A DNA stretch of 64,000 nt from Lachnocurva sp045579705 (lineage in GTDB: Bacteria; Bacillota; Clostridia; Lachnospirales; Lachnospiraceae). Under the pieces are notes generated by a model. That model did not search any database. It was given only the letters and a program-made list of their open reading frames with translations, and was not told the origin of the DNA. Where the stretch lies: positions 7,938 to 71,937 of the forward strand of contig JAZNMP010000028.1 in NCBI GenBank assembly GCA_045579705.1. Direction: 5' to 3'. Each line of letters begins with the position of its first letter. The first letter of the stretch is position 1. Below are positions 8,967 through 17,014 of the stretch, one piece after another. The position numbers and the translations under genes were made by a program.

Positions 8967-10365
8967 TTTCTTTTCTCCTAGCACTAATTCTTAATAATTT
9001 TGTTGTCCCATCTGTGATCTTTGCCCCGAATCCCGTTCTGTAACCTACCACCCAGTATATTTCTTGGTTATTTGCTACTAACAAGGCAGTCGTACGTTCC
9101 CCAGCGGGTATTTTTTCATTTATAAAATATCGCCTAAGCAGCTGCGACTTATCATCGGCCAACTGTAGAAAGTCACCTTCCTGACGGTTTCTCAGGCACA
9201 GATTGGTTTCAATTTTATCATAATCAAACCATTTCGTATACTTAGATTCTTGAATTTCAGCTACGGTTTTTCTCTCAACCGCCTCGACCTCTATTTCATA
9301 ATCTATAGTATCTATTGTAATCATTTCTCCCAGTTTTGGCTTGAAAAAAATATGATTTTCACATTTTACCGATGCCTCGCCGATTTCAGCATCCGGCACA
9401 ATATAGAGTGCACCGTCTTTTTTCAAAGCTCTAATTCCGTTCGAGAGATTAATCGATTTAGAATCAGCGCCTCGTGTCAGAGCATCTATCGCCTTAATCT
9501 GTTTAGCAGACACATCTTTGCCCCTGGTTGTCGCGCGTCGCACTAGTTCGAGAATAACCTGTGTACGAAGCACATCATCTAGCTCAAGCAAACGAGAGCA
9601 CATAATCTTGCCACCCTCGCACTCGTCAATTATAGCATTTGCACATTTAGAGATATAACGCTCTGCCTCATCTATAATTCTAGCGGAATGCAAGATATGA
9701 TCATATGCCCGGGCGTTCATCCCCTTTAATTCCGGGAGAATCGTGTGTCGCATTCGATTCCTAAGAATTTCATCATCAAAATTCGTCTCATCCGTACGAT
9801 AGTCCTGTCCCAGGCGCTTCAAATACTCCACCAAATCCCTCTTCTCCAGATTGAGCAACGGACGGATTACATCATCTCTCACCGGACGGAGCCCCGAGAG
9901 TCCTTTTAAACCAGTTCCTCTAATTAGCTGAAGGAGAAAAGTTTCCACGCTATCTTCCTTATGATGCGCCACCGCTATGTGAACCTTCCTGCCCGATGCC
10001 TCAATACGCTCTTTAACCTGCCTGAAAGCTCGGTATCTAAGTATACGCGCAGCCTCTTCCTCTGAAAGTCCAAACTCACTGGAATAAGCTGGAACATCGA
10101 CATGACATACATCTATCGGAAGTCCTACGCTCTCCACGAGCTCAGATGTAAAAGCAGCATCTCCTATGCTGTCCTCGCCTCGAATACCATGTTCGACATG
10201 AACGACATGAAGCTCGATTTCAAGCTTCTCTCTAATAGCATATAACGCCCGGAACAAAGCGACAGAATCCGCTCCGCCCGACACTCCGATTAACACCACA
10301 TCTCCGGGGTCTATAGGGATATTATGTTTTATAAACTCCAAAACCTGGATTTCTAATCTATCCAT
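8959..10365 (-). CDS. tilS: tRNA(Ile)-lysidine synthetase
   Basis: TilS converts the wobble cytidine of tRNA-Ile(CAU) to lysidine using ATP and lysine. The N-terminal PP-loop motif SGGADSVALF starts near residue 29. The C-terminal part includes the substrate-binding domain (residues about 370-460, with the ending GFGAKITDGT). Length 468 is normal for the Gram-positive form. It follows divIC after 58 bases that contain an imperfect hairpin, and overlaps hpt by 8 bases. Confidence 0.95.
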   Translation of the reverse strand: MDRLEIQVLEFIKHNIPIDPGDVVLIGVSGGADSVALFRALYAIREKLEIELHVVHVEHGIRGEDSIGDAAFTSELVESVGLPIDVCHVDVPAYSSEFGLSEEEAARILRYRAFRQVKERIEASGRKVHIAVAHHKEDSVETFLLQLIRGTGLKGLSGLRPVRDDVIRPLLNLEKRDLVEYLKRLGQDYRTDETNFDDEILRNRMRHTILPELKGMNARAYDHILHSARIIDEAERYISKCANAIIDECEGGKIMCSRLLELDDVLRTQVILELVRRATTRGKDVSAKQIKAIDALTRGADSKSINLSNGIRALKKDGALYIVPDAEIGEASVKCENHIFFKPKLGEMITIDTIDYEIEVEAVERKTVAEIQESKYTKWFDYDKIETNLCLRNRQEGDFLQLADDKSQLLRRYFINEKIPAGERTTALLVANNQEIYWVVGYRTGFGAKITDGTTKLLRISARRKENE

Positions 10366-10387
10366 CTAAAACCTCTAAATAAAAGCA

Positions 10388-10429
10388 AGATAAAGTCAAA
10401 GCTCATTAGTTCAAGCTCCAACTTTATCT
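10388..10429. terminator. Imperfect hairpin between divIC and tilS
   Basis: A 9-bp outer stem (10388-10396 with 10421-10429) plus an inner 4-6 bp stem spans the divIC stop codon. The T-run is best on the plus strand, where there is no gene; on the minus strand the tail is TTGCTTTTATTT. It may weaken transcription into tilS or be an mRNA-end structure. Confidence 0.4.
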
Positions 10430-10720
10430 TTTTTCTTTAAATATTATCCAGTTACCTTTGATCATTCCGAGTTTCTCCTCGGCTGTAATCTCAATATATT
10501 CATCAGTCTTTGTGTACTGTTCGTATCTGATTAATTCTTCCTGTTCTTTGATGAGTCGGTCTTTCTTCTCTTCAAGCTCAGCCTCTTTCTGCTTGCTCGC
10601 AGTATAGCGGCTGTAAGTATGCCCCATCTGCACAGCAAACACAGTAATAATAAATAAAACGATTATAGCCACACTAATCTTCTGTGACGTATTGTTATTC
10701 TTCTTAACTCGTTTCTTCAT
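10424..10720 (-). CDS. Septum formation initiator, FtsB/DivIC family
   Basis: A 98-residue single-pass protein has a short Lys-rich cytosolic start, one membrane segment (ISVAIIVLFIITVFAVQM) and an extracytoplasmic coiled coil rich in Glu and Lys, ending in a conserved short domain (EKLGMIKGNWIIF). This architecture is that of FtsB/DivIC, part of the FtsL-DivIB-DivIC divisome complex. The frame can extend 10 codons upstream to 10750, but the ATG one base after the rqcP stop gives the typical MKKR start. Position after rqcP and before tilS matches divIC in Bacillus and Clostridia. Confidence 0.85.
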   Translation of the reverse strand: MKKRVKKNNNTSQKISVAIIVLFIITVFAVQMGHTYSRYTASKQKEAELEEKKDRLIKEQEELIRYEQYTKTDEYIEITAEEKLGMIKGNWIIFKEKR

Positions 10721-10721
10721 T

Positions 10722-10961
10722 CTACAAATAGCGGAACATCTTCTCCGCATCTTCTTTCTTTACGATTTCAGGTGTGGCTACAACTTCAGCCTTTACAACC
10801 TTGTTACCAAATTCAATTTCTATTATATCACCAGCTTTAACATTTGCCGATGGTTTTGCCACTTTTCCATTGACCTGGATACGACCAGCCTGACAAGCCT
10901 CATTCGCTACAGTTCTTCTCTTTATTATACGTGATAATTTTAAAAATTTGTCTAATCGCAT
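10722..10961 (-). CDS. rqcP: S4-domain ribosome-quality-control protein RqcP
   Basis: The 79-residue protein is almost only an S4 RNA-binding domain (MRLDKFLKLSRIIKRR, then VNGKVAKPS). The family (YabO/RqcP, related to Hsp15) binds stalled 50S subunits and helps RqcH add alanine tails. It begins directly after the HU terminator, so its expression may depend on read-through or on a weak promoter inside that region. In Bacillus yabP and yabQ follow; here divIC follows at once. Confidence 0.9.
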   Translation of the reverse strand: MRLDKFLKLSRIIKRRTVANEACQAGRIQVNGKVAKPSANVKAGDIIEIEFGNKVVKAEVVATPEIVKKEDAEKMFRYL

Positions 10962-10979
10962 CGTTTTTCTCTTTCTGAT

Positions 10980-11017
10980 AAAAAAGAGGCTTAAAAAACG
11001 ACGTTTTTAAGCCTCTT
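10980..11017 (-). terminator. Terminator of HU gene
   Basis: A stem of about 14 bp (AAGAGGCTTAAAAA paired across a short loop) is followed by six T on the minus strand. It lies between HU and rqcP and probably limits read-through of the very strong HU transcript into the division and tRNA-modification genes. Confidence 0.9.
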
Positions 11018-11042
11018 CATAATTATTCATTCCGTTAAAGGA

Positions 11043-11318
11043 TTATTTGTTTACGATATCCTTTAATGCTTTACCAGCCTTGAACTTAGGAGCCTTAGAA
11101 GCAGGGATTGTGATCTCCTGTTTTGTCTGTGGGTTTCTACCTGTTCTAGCTGCTCTCTCAACAACTTCGAAAGTACCGAAACCAACAAGCTGGATCTTCT
11201 CACCCTTTACGAGCTCTTCAGCTACAACATCTGTGAATGCCTTAAGTGCTGCTTCTGCATCCTTCTTTGAAAGTTCTGCCTTTGCAGCGATTGCTGAAAC
11301 TAATTCTGTCTTATTCAT
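11043..11318 (-). CDS. hup: DNA-binding protein HU
   Basis: The 91-residue protein is a full-length HU: MNKTELVSAIAAKAELSKKDAEAAL at the N-terminus, the GFGTFEV turn, and the DNA-arm sequence RTGRNPQT followed by IPASKAPKFKAGKALK. HU dimers bend and compact DNA. It has its own strong promoter (11394-11422), an AGGAGG-type ribosome site and its own terminator, so it is a single-gene unit embedded in a conserved cluster. Confidence 0.97.
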   Translation of the reverse strand: MNKTELVSAIAAKAELSKKDAEAALKAFTDVVAEELVKGEKIQLVGFGTFEVVERAARTGRNPQTKQEITIPASKAPKFKAGKALKDIVNK

Positions 11319-11393
11319 TTTCTTTCCTCCTCTGGAAGTTAAGTCTACCCCGAAATACTCTAAATCCCAACTTTCGGGAACAATCTGTATTTA

Positions 11394-11422
11394 CTTATAA
11401 AGGTTTTAAAATGCTTTGTCAA
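11394..11422 (-). promoter_or_regulatory. Promoter of HU gene
   Basis: The minus strand has TTGACA (11422-11417), exactly 17 bases, then TATAAG (11399-11394), about 75 bases before the HU start. Confidence 0.85.
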
Positions 11423-11531
11423 GAATATCGCCAAAAAATCCCTAAAACTACGCTTTTTTGACAGTATCTCACAAATTTAGCGCTCTATTTTTGGTAGTAA
11501 TTATCCTTGATTTTTTCGTCAAAATTGGCTT

Positions 11532-12794
11532 TTAGTCAGTTTTTAACAAGCTTTGTAACGCATCCTGCATCGTCTGTAGATAGTCTGTACTATCCGCATT
11601 TCTAATATTTGACGAATTTTTCTGCGAAGTGCCTCCATAATTATCTCCAGAATTAGTAGATTTATTAATATTCTGGCTCGAATTAGATGATGACTCTTTT
11701 GCACTATTCGACGAATTCGATGAAGAATTCTCACTCTTCTGTGTGCTCTGCTCGTTTTTCTTCGAATTCTCATCGGACAAATCCAATGAAATATCTGCCT
11801 TCGGAGAGTTAACATACAGAGTCTTTTTCCAGGTATCGTAACCTTCCGCCTGAACCATCAGAACGTGCTTACCATACTTTGTCTTTACAACTTCATTTAT
11901 AGGCACTTCTGCGCCATCCAGATAGATTTTTGCGCCTTCAACAGCCACATGGAAAGTTATATCGCAGCTCTTTGGACCCTCACCCTTGAGTTCATCCAAA
12001 TCCACAACTGTTGTTTCACCACGTTTTACTTCGATGTCTTTCGTTCCACCATAGCCATCATTTGCGACAGTAAGCGGATATGTTCCTTCAGGCATCTCGA
12101 TTTCCATGCCCTCTTCCGTAATCTCCGTAAACATCTGCTTCCCGATAGAAACCATACTGTTCTGGAACAATTCCGTATTCATAAGCTTAATAGTTCCATG
12201 GCCTGTAGTTATCGAAACACTTAGGATATCTTTGTCCTTTCCGACAACCCTCAGAACATCTTCTCTACCTATGTCTGTAGCCGAAGCGATTACATCGTTT
12301 GAAAAAACAGGCGTCTCCTCGTTGAAATGGTACTTTGTCTTGCCTATAGTCAGCATTCCCTTTTCCATATCCAATTCGTACTTCTTTACATCTTCCTGTT
12401 CCCACACTTCATCGGTCAATGTAACCTTGCTCAACGTCTTATCGCTCAACCTGTCACCGATAGTTACGACTCTGCCTGGATAGAACGAATTCCAGCTCGT
12501 AGAATCACCGAATCTGTTTTCAAACCTGGTAGCCAGCGAATAGGGATAACGAACCACTCTGTCATCACCCGTTATCGCCTGCAAAGTAATCGTCTCTTCC
12601 GCCATGTTCATCTCACGAATGAGATACAGGTTAGAAGACTTCTTTGCACTCACCTGCTTCTCCTGCGGCTCATAAGGAGCTTTCTTTCCAACGATTACAT
12701 CATCCTGACTCTTACATCCGCCAAACAGACAGAGAACTAAGACAGCCATACACGCCAGGCTCATTCTCTTCCTTCGAAAAAAGCTTCCCTTCAT
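11532..12794 (-). CDS. PEGA-domain lipoprotein
   Basis: The 420-residue product starts with a lipoprotein signal peptide whose lipobox LFGGC sets the acylated cysteine at about residue 27. The mature part has two beta-rich regions; one near residues 275-340 (VEGAKIYLDGAEVP ... KTKYGKHVLMVQAEGYDTWKKTLYV) is a PEGA domain, a surface or wall-associated fold. The last 75 residues are a Ser/Asn-rich, low-complexity tail ending in TDYLQTMQDALQSLLKTD. Its ATG overlaps the cca stop by four bases (ATGA), so it is translationally coupled to a tRNA-processing gene, an odd pairing. Function is unknown; it probably sits on the outer face of the membrane. Confidence 0.75.
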   Translation of the reverse strand: MKGSFFRRKRMSLACMAVLVLCLFGGCKSQDDVIVGKKAPYEPQEKQVSAKKSSNLYLIREMNMAEETITLQAITGDDRVVRYPYSLATRFENRFGDSTSWNSFYPGRVVTIGDRLSDKTLSKVTLTDEVWEQEDVKKYELDMEKGMLTIGKTKYHFNEETPVFSNDVIASATDIGREDVLRVVGKDKDILSVSITTGHGTIKLMNTELFQNSMVSIGKQMFTEITEEGMEIEMPEGTYPLTVANDGYGGTKDIEVKRGETTVVDLDELKGEGPKSCDITFHVAVEGAKIYLDGAEVPINEVVKTKYGKHVLMVQAEGYDTWKKTLYVNSPKADISLDLSDENSKKNEQSTQKSENSSSNSSNSAKESSSNSSQNINKSTNSGDNYGGTSQKNSSNIRNADSTDYLQTMQDALQSLLKTD

Positions 12795-14146
12795 TCGTTC
12801 TCCTCCCTCATTTCATCCAGGTATTCCTGGACCATTTCGATCAGGACAGTTCGGTCATTCAAAGACGGAATCTTCATGACTTCATCCAGCAAAAAGTTTA
12901 GAATCTGGCCCAACATCGGACCAGGTTTTACTCCCATAGAAATCAGATCTCGTCCATCTATCTTTAAATCTTTTACAGAAAGCGCATCATCTCTCTCGAT
13001 GACGATCCTAAAGCATTTTTCAGTATCGCGAATAACGCTCAATTTTTCATCTCGCATATATTCACTCTGCGCAAGCACATCCGCCATCTGAAGAGTAATA
13101 AAGTCGTCTGCGTTCTCTCTTCCAATCTTTCGCAAGAGTCTGCGTGCAGCCCTCTCATTATTGCCCGGACGTGCATCATGGTATTGAACCATAGTTTTCA
13201 CGTATTTAATAGTATTATTATCAAATTTGAGACGTCGCATAATATCCCCGGCAACCTCTACTCCGAGGACATTGTGCACCTTAAAATGATCCCTTCCAGT
13301 CTCATCTGTAGTCTTACTGAGAGGTTTTCCTATATCATGGAAAAAAGCTGCCAGCTTCAACCTGTTATTCCCTTCAGGAATACTCCTAACAACCTCAATA
13401 ATATGTCTTCCTACATTATAACAATGGTGAGGCGTATTCTGCTCTGTATTTAAGCACTCGCCCCATTCTTTCATAAACACCTGAGACAACCCCAGCTCAT
13501 AGTAATCCACGAGTCTTTCCGGACATTTAGAATAAATAGTCTTCACAAATTCCTCGCGTATTCTCTCCGCACTGACTTTAGCAAGTGTAGGAGCCAGCTC
13601 TTTAATCGCATTAACGGTGTTTTCTTCTATCTCAAAATCAAAACGGGCAGCAAAACGAACCGCCCTCATCATTCTAAGAGCGTCTTCACTAAAACGTTCT
13701 CTAGGATCGCCAACCGAACGGATTAGATGTCTTTCGAGATCGACTATACCTTCATATATATCAACCAAGCCTTCTCTATCGTTGTAAGCCATAGCATTTA
13801 TAGTAAAGTCACGTCGTCTTAGATCCTCTCTCAGATCATCCGTAAAGCAAACCTCTTCCGGATGTCTTCCGTCGAGATATTCGCCATCGATTCTAAAAGT
13901 AGTAACTTCATAACCATTATGACCTATCATGATAGTCACTGTTCCATGCTGAATTCCAGTATCGATGGTCTTCTTAAACAGTCTCTTTACTTCCTCCGGT
14001 TTAGCCGAGGTCGTAATATCCCAATCCTTCGGTTTTTGCCCTAAAATAGAGTCACGGACACAGCCGCCTACAGCATAGGCAGCGTGTCCGTTCTCCTCTA
14101 ATATCTCTATTATATTTTTTACATCTAAAGGCAACTCGATTTTCAT
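12791..14146 (-). CDS. cca: CCA tRNA nucleotidyltransferase with HD domain
   Basis: The class II enzyme adds the 3' CCA to tRNAs. The N-terminal catalytic head shows AVGGCVRDSILG and DWDITT (the metal-binding aspartates), then RRDFTINAMAYN and the ERIREEF region. An HD domain (FFHDIGKP near residue 268) follows. Length 451 suits the family. It begins with the last base of the proS stop codon (TAATG) and overlaps the lipoprotein by four bases. All eight tRNA genes in this window lack an encoded CCA, so this enzyme is needed to make them functional. Confidence 0.95.
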   Translation of the reverse strand: MKIELPLDVKNIIEILEENGHAAYAVGGCVRDSILGQKPKDWDITTSAKPEEVKRLFKKTIDTGIQHGTVTIMIGHNGYEVTTFRIDGEYLDGRHPEEVCFTDDLREDLRRRDFTINAMAYNDREGLVDIYEGIVDLERHLIRSVGDPRERFSEDALRMMRAVRFAARFDFEIEENTVNAIKELAPTLAKVSAERIREEFVKTIYSKCPERLVDYYELGLSQVFMKEWGECLNTEQNTPHHCYNVGRHIIEVVRSIPEGNNRLKLAAFFHDIGKPLSKTTDETGRDHFKVHNVLGVEVAGDIMRRLKFDNNTIKYVKTMVQYHDARPGNNERAARRLLRKIGRENADDFITLQMADVLAQSEYMRDEKLSVIRDTEKCFRIVIERDDALSVKDLKIDGRDLISMGVKPGPMLGQILNFLLDEVMKIPSLNDRTVLIEMVQEYLDEMREENE

Positions 14147-15585
14147 TAATAAGCCTTACCCCAGAATACTAACTTCTTTGCAGTTTTTCCGCAGCATACA
14201 CAAACCTTTGAAATTTCTTCCTGTTCGAAAGGGATGCAACGGCTAGTTGCTGTAGTATCTGCTTTAATCTTCTCTTCACAAGCTACATCGCCGCACCACA
14301 TTGCACGAACGAATCCAGGCTTGTTCTCAATAGCATCCTTAAATTCATCATAATCATGAGCGTCAGTAATATGTGTCTCAAGATGCACTTTAGCACGAGC
14401 AAGCATATCGTCATGCATCTGATCCATAATCTCAGCAGCAACCTTGGTTACATCTTCGATAGCACATACTGTCTTCTCTCTAGTATCACGACGTACGATT
14501 ACACAGTTACCGTTCTCGAGATCTCTAGGTCCGATTTCAACACGAAGAGGAATACCTCTGATTTCAGCCTCAGCGAACTTATATCCTGGGCTCTTATCTG
14601 TGTCATCCATCTTTGTTCTGATTCCAGCAGCTTTGAGAACATCTCTGATTTCCGCTGCTTTATCCAGGATTCCAGCCTTTTTCTGCTGAATAGGGATCAC
14701 CATGACCTGAGTAGGTGCAATTCTAGGTGGAAGAACCAGTCCTGAATCATCACCATGAACCATGATAATCGCACCAATCAATCTAGTAGAAGCACCCCAA
14801 GATGTCTGATGAACATACTGAAGCTTATTATTCTTATCTGTGTACTGAATTCCAAAAGCCTTCGCAAATCCATCACCAAAGTTATGGCTAGTACCTGACT
14901 GAAGGGCTTTTCCATCGTGCATCAGTGCTTCGATTGTATATGTAGATTTTGCTCCAGCAAATTTTTCTTTATCTGTCTTCTGACCCTTTACCATAGGAAT
15001 AGCCAGGTATTTCTCACAGAAATCAGCATATACATTAAGCATCTGAATAGTTCTGGCCTCAGCTTCTTCTGCTGTTGCATGCGCTGTATGGCCTTCCTGC
15101 CACAGGAATTCTGAAGAACGAAGGAAAGGACGTGTTGTCTTCTCCCAACGTACTACTGAACACCACTGATTATATACTTTAGGTAAGTCTCTATAAGAAT
15201 TAATAATATTACTATAGAGATCACAGAATAGAGTCTCTGATGTAGGTCTAACACAAAGTCTCTCAGAAAGCTCATTCAATCCGCCCTGAGTAACCCAAGC
15301 TACTTCAGGCGCAAATCCTTCTACGTGATCCTTTTCCTTATCCAGAAGACTTTCGGGGATAAGCATCGGCATGTAGACATTCTCTACATCATTCTCCTTA
15401 AAAATTTGATCTAAATTTTTCTGGATATTCTCCCAAATTGCATATCCATTGGGTTTGAAGATCATGAAACCTTTCACTGATGAATATTCCATAAGCTCAG
15501 CTTTACGTACAACATCTGTATACCACTGCGCAAAATCTTCATCCATTGGTGTGATCTGCTCTACCAATTTCTTGTCTTCTGCCAT
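14146..15585 (-). CDS. proS: Prolyl-tRNA synthetase, short archaeal-type form
   Basis: The 479-residue protein charges tRNA-Pro with proline. It lacks the large editing insertion found in the E. coli form and instead has the eukaryote/archaeal layout: class II motifs including RPTSETLFCDLY and FLRSSEFLWQEGHTAHAT, an anticodon-binding domain (APTQVMVIPIQ) and a C-terminal cysteine-bearing domain (CGDVACEEK, CVCCGK) that can bind zinc. This form is common in Clostridia. It follows the pseudouridine synthase by 16 bases and shares one base with cca. Confidence 0.95.
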   Translation of the reverse strand: MAEDKKLVEQITPMDEDFAQWYTDVVRKAELMEYSSVKGFMIFKPNGYAIWENIQKNLDQIFKENDVENVYMPMLIPESLLDKEKDHVEGFAPEVAWVTQGGLNELSERLCVRPTSETLFCDLYSNIINSYRDLPKVYNQWCSVVRWEKTTRPFLRSSEFLWQEGHTAHATAEEAEARTIQMLNVYADFCEKYLAIPMVKGQKTDKEKFAGAKSTYTIEALMHDGKALQSGTSHNFGDGFAKAFGIQYTDKNNKLQYVHQTSWGASTRLIGAIIMVHGDDSGLVLPPRIAPTQVMVIPIQQKKAGILDKAAEIRDVLKAAGIRTKMDDTDKSPGYKFAEAEIRGIPLRVEIGPRDLENGNCVIVRRDTREKTVCAIEDVTKVAAEIMDQMHDDMLARAKVHLETHITDAHDYDEFKDAIENKPGFVRAMWCGDVACEEKIKADTTATSRCIPFEQEEISKVCVCCGKTAKKLVFWGKAY

Positions 15586-15601
15586 TTTAACTATTACTCC
15601 T

Positions 15602-16279
15602 TTAATTACTTATTTTTTCTCTAAGAACAGAGAACTCCTGGAAGTCTTCTCCATGAGGATGTATTTTAAACTCCATCTCTTTTTTAGAAATAGGATGGAG
15701 AAACTTCACTTTATACGCACATAGTGCAAGTGTTCTTCCTGTATTTGTTCCACCATATTTTCTGTCACCTAGTATAGGCATATTTCTACCGGCTAGCTGA
15801 CATCTAATCTGATGAAAACGTCCAGTAAACAGTTCTATATCAAGAAGCTTCATGTTGTCAAGTGTATCTGCCACTTCATAGGATAAAATCGCCTTTTTCG
15901 CTCTAGGATTATTCGAATCCACCACTTTAGCTTTAAAGTTTCTGGTATCCTTAATCAAATAATCTTCTAGTCGTTCCGAAGCCGGCACATTATCTCTGTC
16001 GATAACCGCATAATAGGACTTCTTAACAACGTGATCAACCAGTTCTCTGCTTAAGAGTTCTGCCGCTTTTTTTGTTTTAGCGCATAACATTATACCCTCA
16101 ACCGGCTGGTCAAGTCTATTTATAATTCCTACATATGTACTTTCATTTCTTTCACTTCTTAAATTGCGCAAGAAACTAACCAGGTCAACTTCTAAGGAAT
16201 TCCTGGTCTCAACCGCCATTCCGGCCGGTTTGTAAAGCACAAACAAGTCCTCATCCTCAAATATGATTTCAGGATTCAT
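15602..16279 (-). CDS. RluA-family RNA pseudouridine synthase
   Basis: The 225-residue protein converts uridine to pseudouridine in rRNA or tRNA. The catalytic aspartate is in NRLDQPVEG, a variant of the usual HRLD motif, and the family tail FTGRFHQIRCQLA is present. There is no S4 domain. A GTG five codons upstream (16294) is possible, but the ATG at 16279 has GAGAGAGGTG before it and was preferred. It lies between the response regulator and proS in what looks like one operon. The target RNA cannot be told from sequence. Confidence 0.85.
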   Translation of the reverse strand: MNPEIIFEDEDLFVLYKPAGMAVETRNSLEVDLVSFLRNLRSERNESTYVGIINRLDQPVEGIMLCAKTKKAAELLSRELVDHVVKKSYYAVIDRDNVPASERLEDYLIKDTRNFKAKVVDSNNPRAKKAILSYEVADTLDNMKLLDIELFTGRFHQIRCQLAGRNMPILGDRKYGGTNTGRTLALCAYKVKFLHPISKKEMEFKIHPHGEDFQEFSVLREKISN

Positions 16280-16324
16280 ACGCACCTCTCTCACAAACCT
16301 CTCGATATGATATTGTTCTATGGA

Positions 16325-17014
16325 TTAGATTTTGAATCTATAGCCAACACCCCAGATAGTTTCAATGTACTGAGGATTAGCTTTCTCAACTTCAATCTTC
16401 TCTCTAATCTTCTTAATATGTACAGTTACAGTCGCGATATCTCCGATAGATTCCATGTTCCAGATTTCTCTGAACAAATCCTCTTTAGAGAATACGTGAT
16501 TAGGGTTCTCTGCAAGAAAATTCAACAACTCAAACTCTTTAGTTGTAAGCTGCTTCTCTTCACCGTTAACCCATACTCTACGAGCAGTCTTATCAATTCT
16601 AAGACCGCGAATATTAACGATCTCGTTATTGATGCTAGGAGCATTTGTAAGACGCTCAAATCTAGAAAGATGAGCTTTTACTCTAGCTACCAACTCGCTA
16701 GGTGAGAAAGGCTTTGTGATGTAATCATCTGCGCCCATTCCTAAACCTCTAATCTTGTCAATATCTTCCTTTTTTGCTGATACCAGCAAAATAGGATTAT
16801 CCTTAATCTCACGAATTCTTTCGCAGATATCGAATCCATCTACGCCTGGGAGCATCAAATCGAGAATAAACATATCGAATTCTTCATTTAACGCAGTATT
16901 TAACCCATCCGTACCATTTGACTCAACCTTAACCTCGAACCCGCTTAATTCCAGATAATCTTTCTCCAGGTTTGCGATTGCTTCCTCGTCTTCGACTATC
17001 AAAATTCTTGACAT
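16325..17014 (-). CDS. OmpR/PhoB-family response regulator
   Basis: From the ATG at 17014 (ribosome site GGAGGAGAAAA) the product has 229 residues. The receiver domain shows the acidic pair EDEE at 8-11, phospho-acceptor Asp52 in FILDLMLPG and the lysine in ITKPF. A winged-helix DNA-binding domain follows (LTTKEFELLNFLAENPNHVFSKEDL, VHIKKIREKI, GVGYRFKI). Upstream Met codons in the frame lie inside the kinase gene and were rejected. Its start lies 86 bases inside the end of the kinase gene, so the two are made from one mRNA. The regulon is unknown. Confidence 0.93.
   Translation of the reverse strand: MSRILIVEDEEAIANLEKDYLELSGFEVKVESNGTDGLNTALNEEFDMFILDLMLPGVDGFDICERIREIKDNPILLVSAKKEDIDKIRGLGMGADDYITKPFSPSELVARVKAHLSRFERLTNAPSINNEIVNIRGLRIDKTARRVWVNGEEKQLTTKEFELLNFLAENPNHVFSKEDLFREIWNMESIGDIATVTVHIKKIREKIEVEKANPQYIETIWGVGYRFKI

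Noticed and set aside
11543..11815. 90-residue minus-strand frame inside the lipoprotein tail
   Set aside because: It is Arg/Ile-rich shadow coding produced by the Ser/Asn repeat codons of the real gene in another frame.
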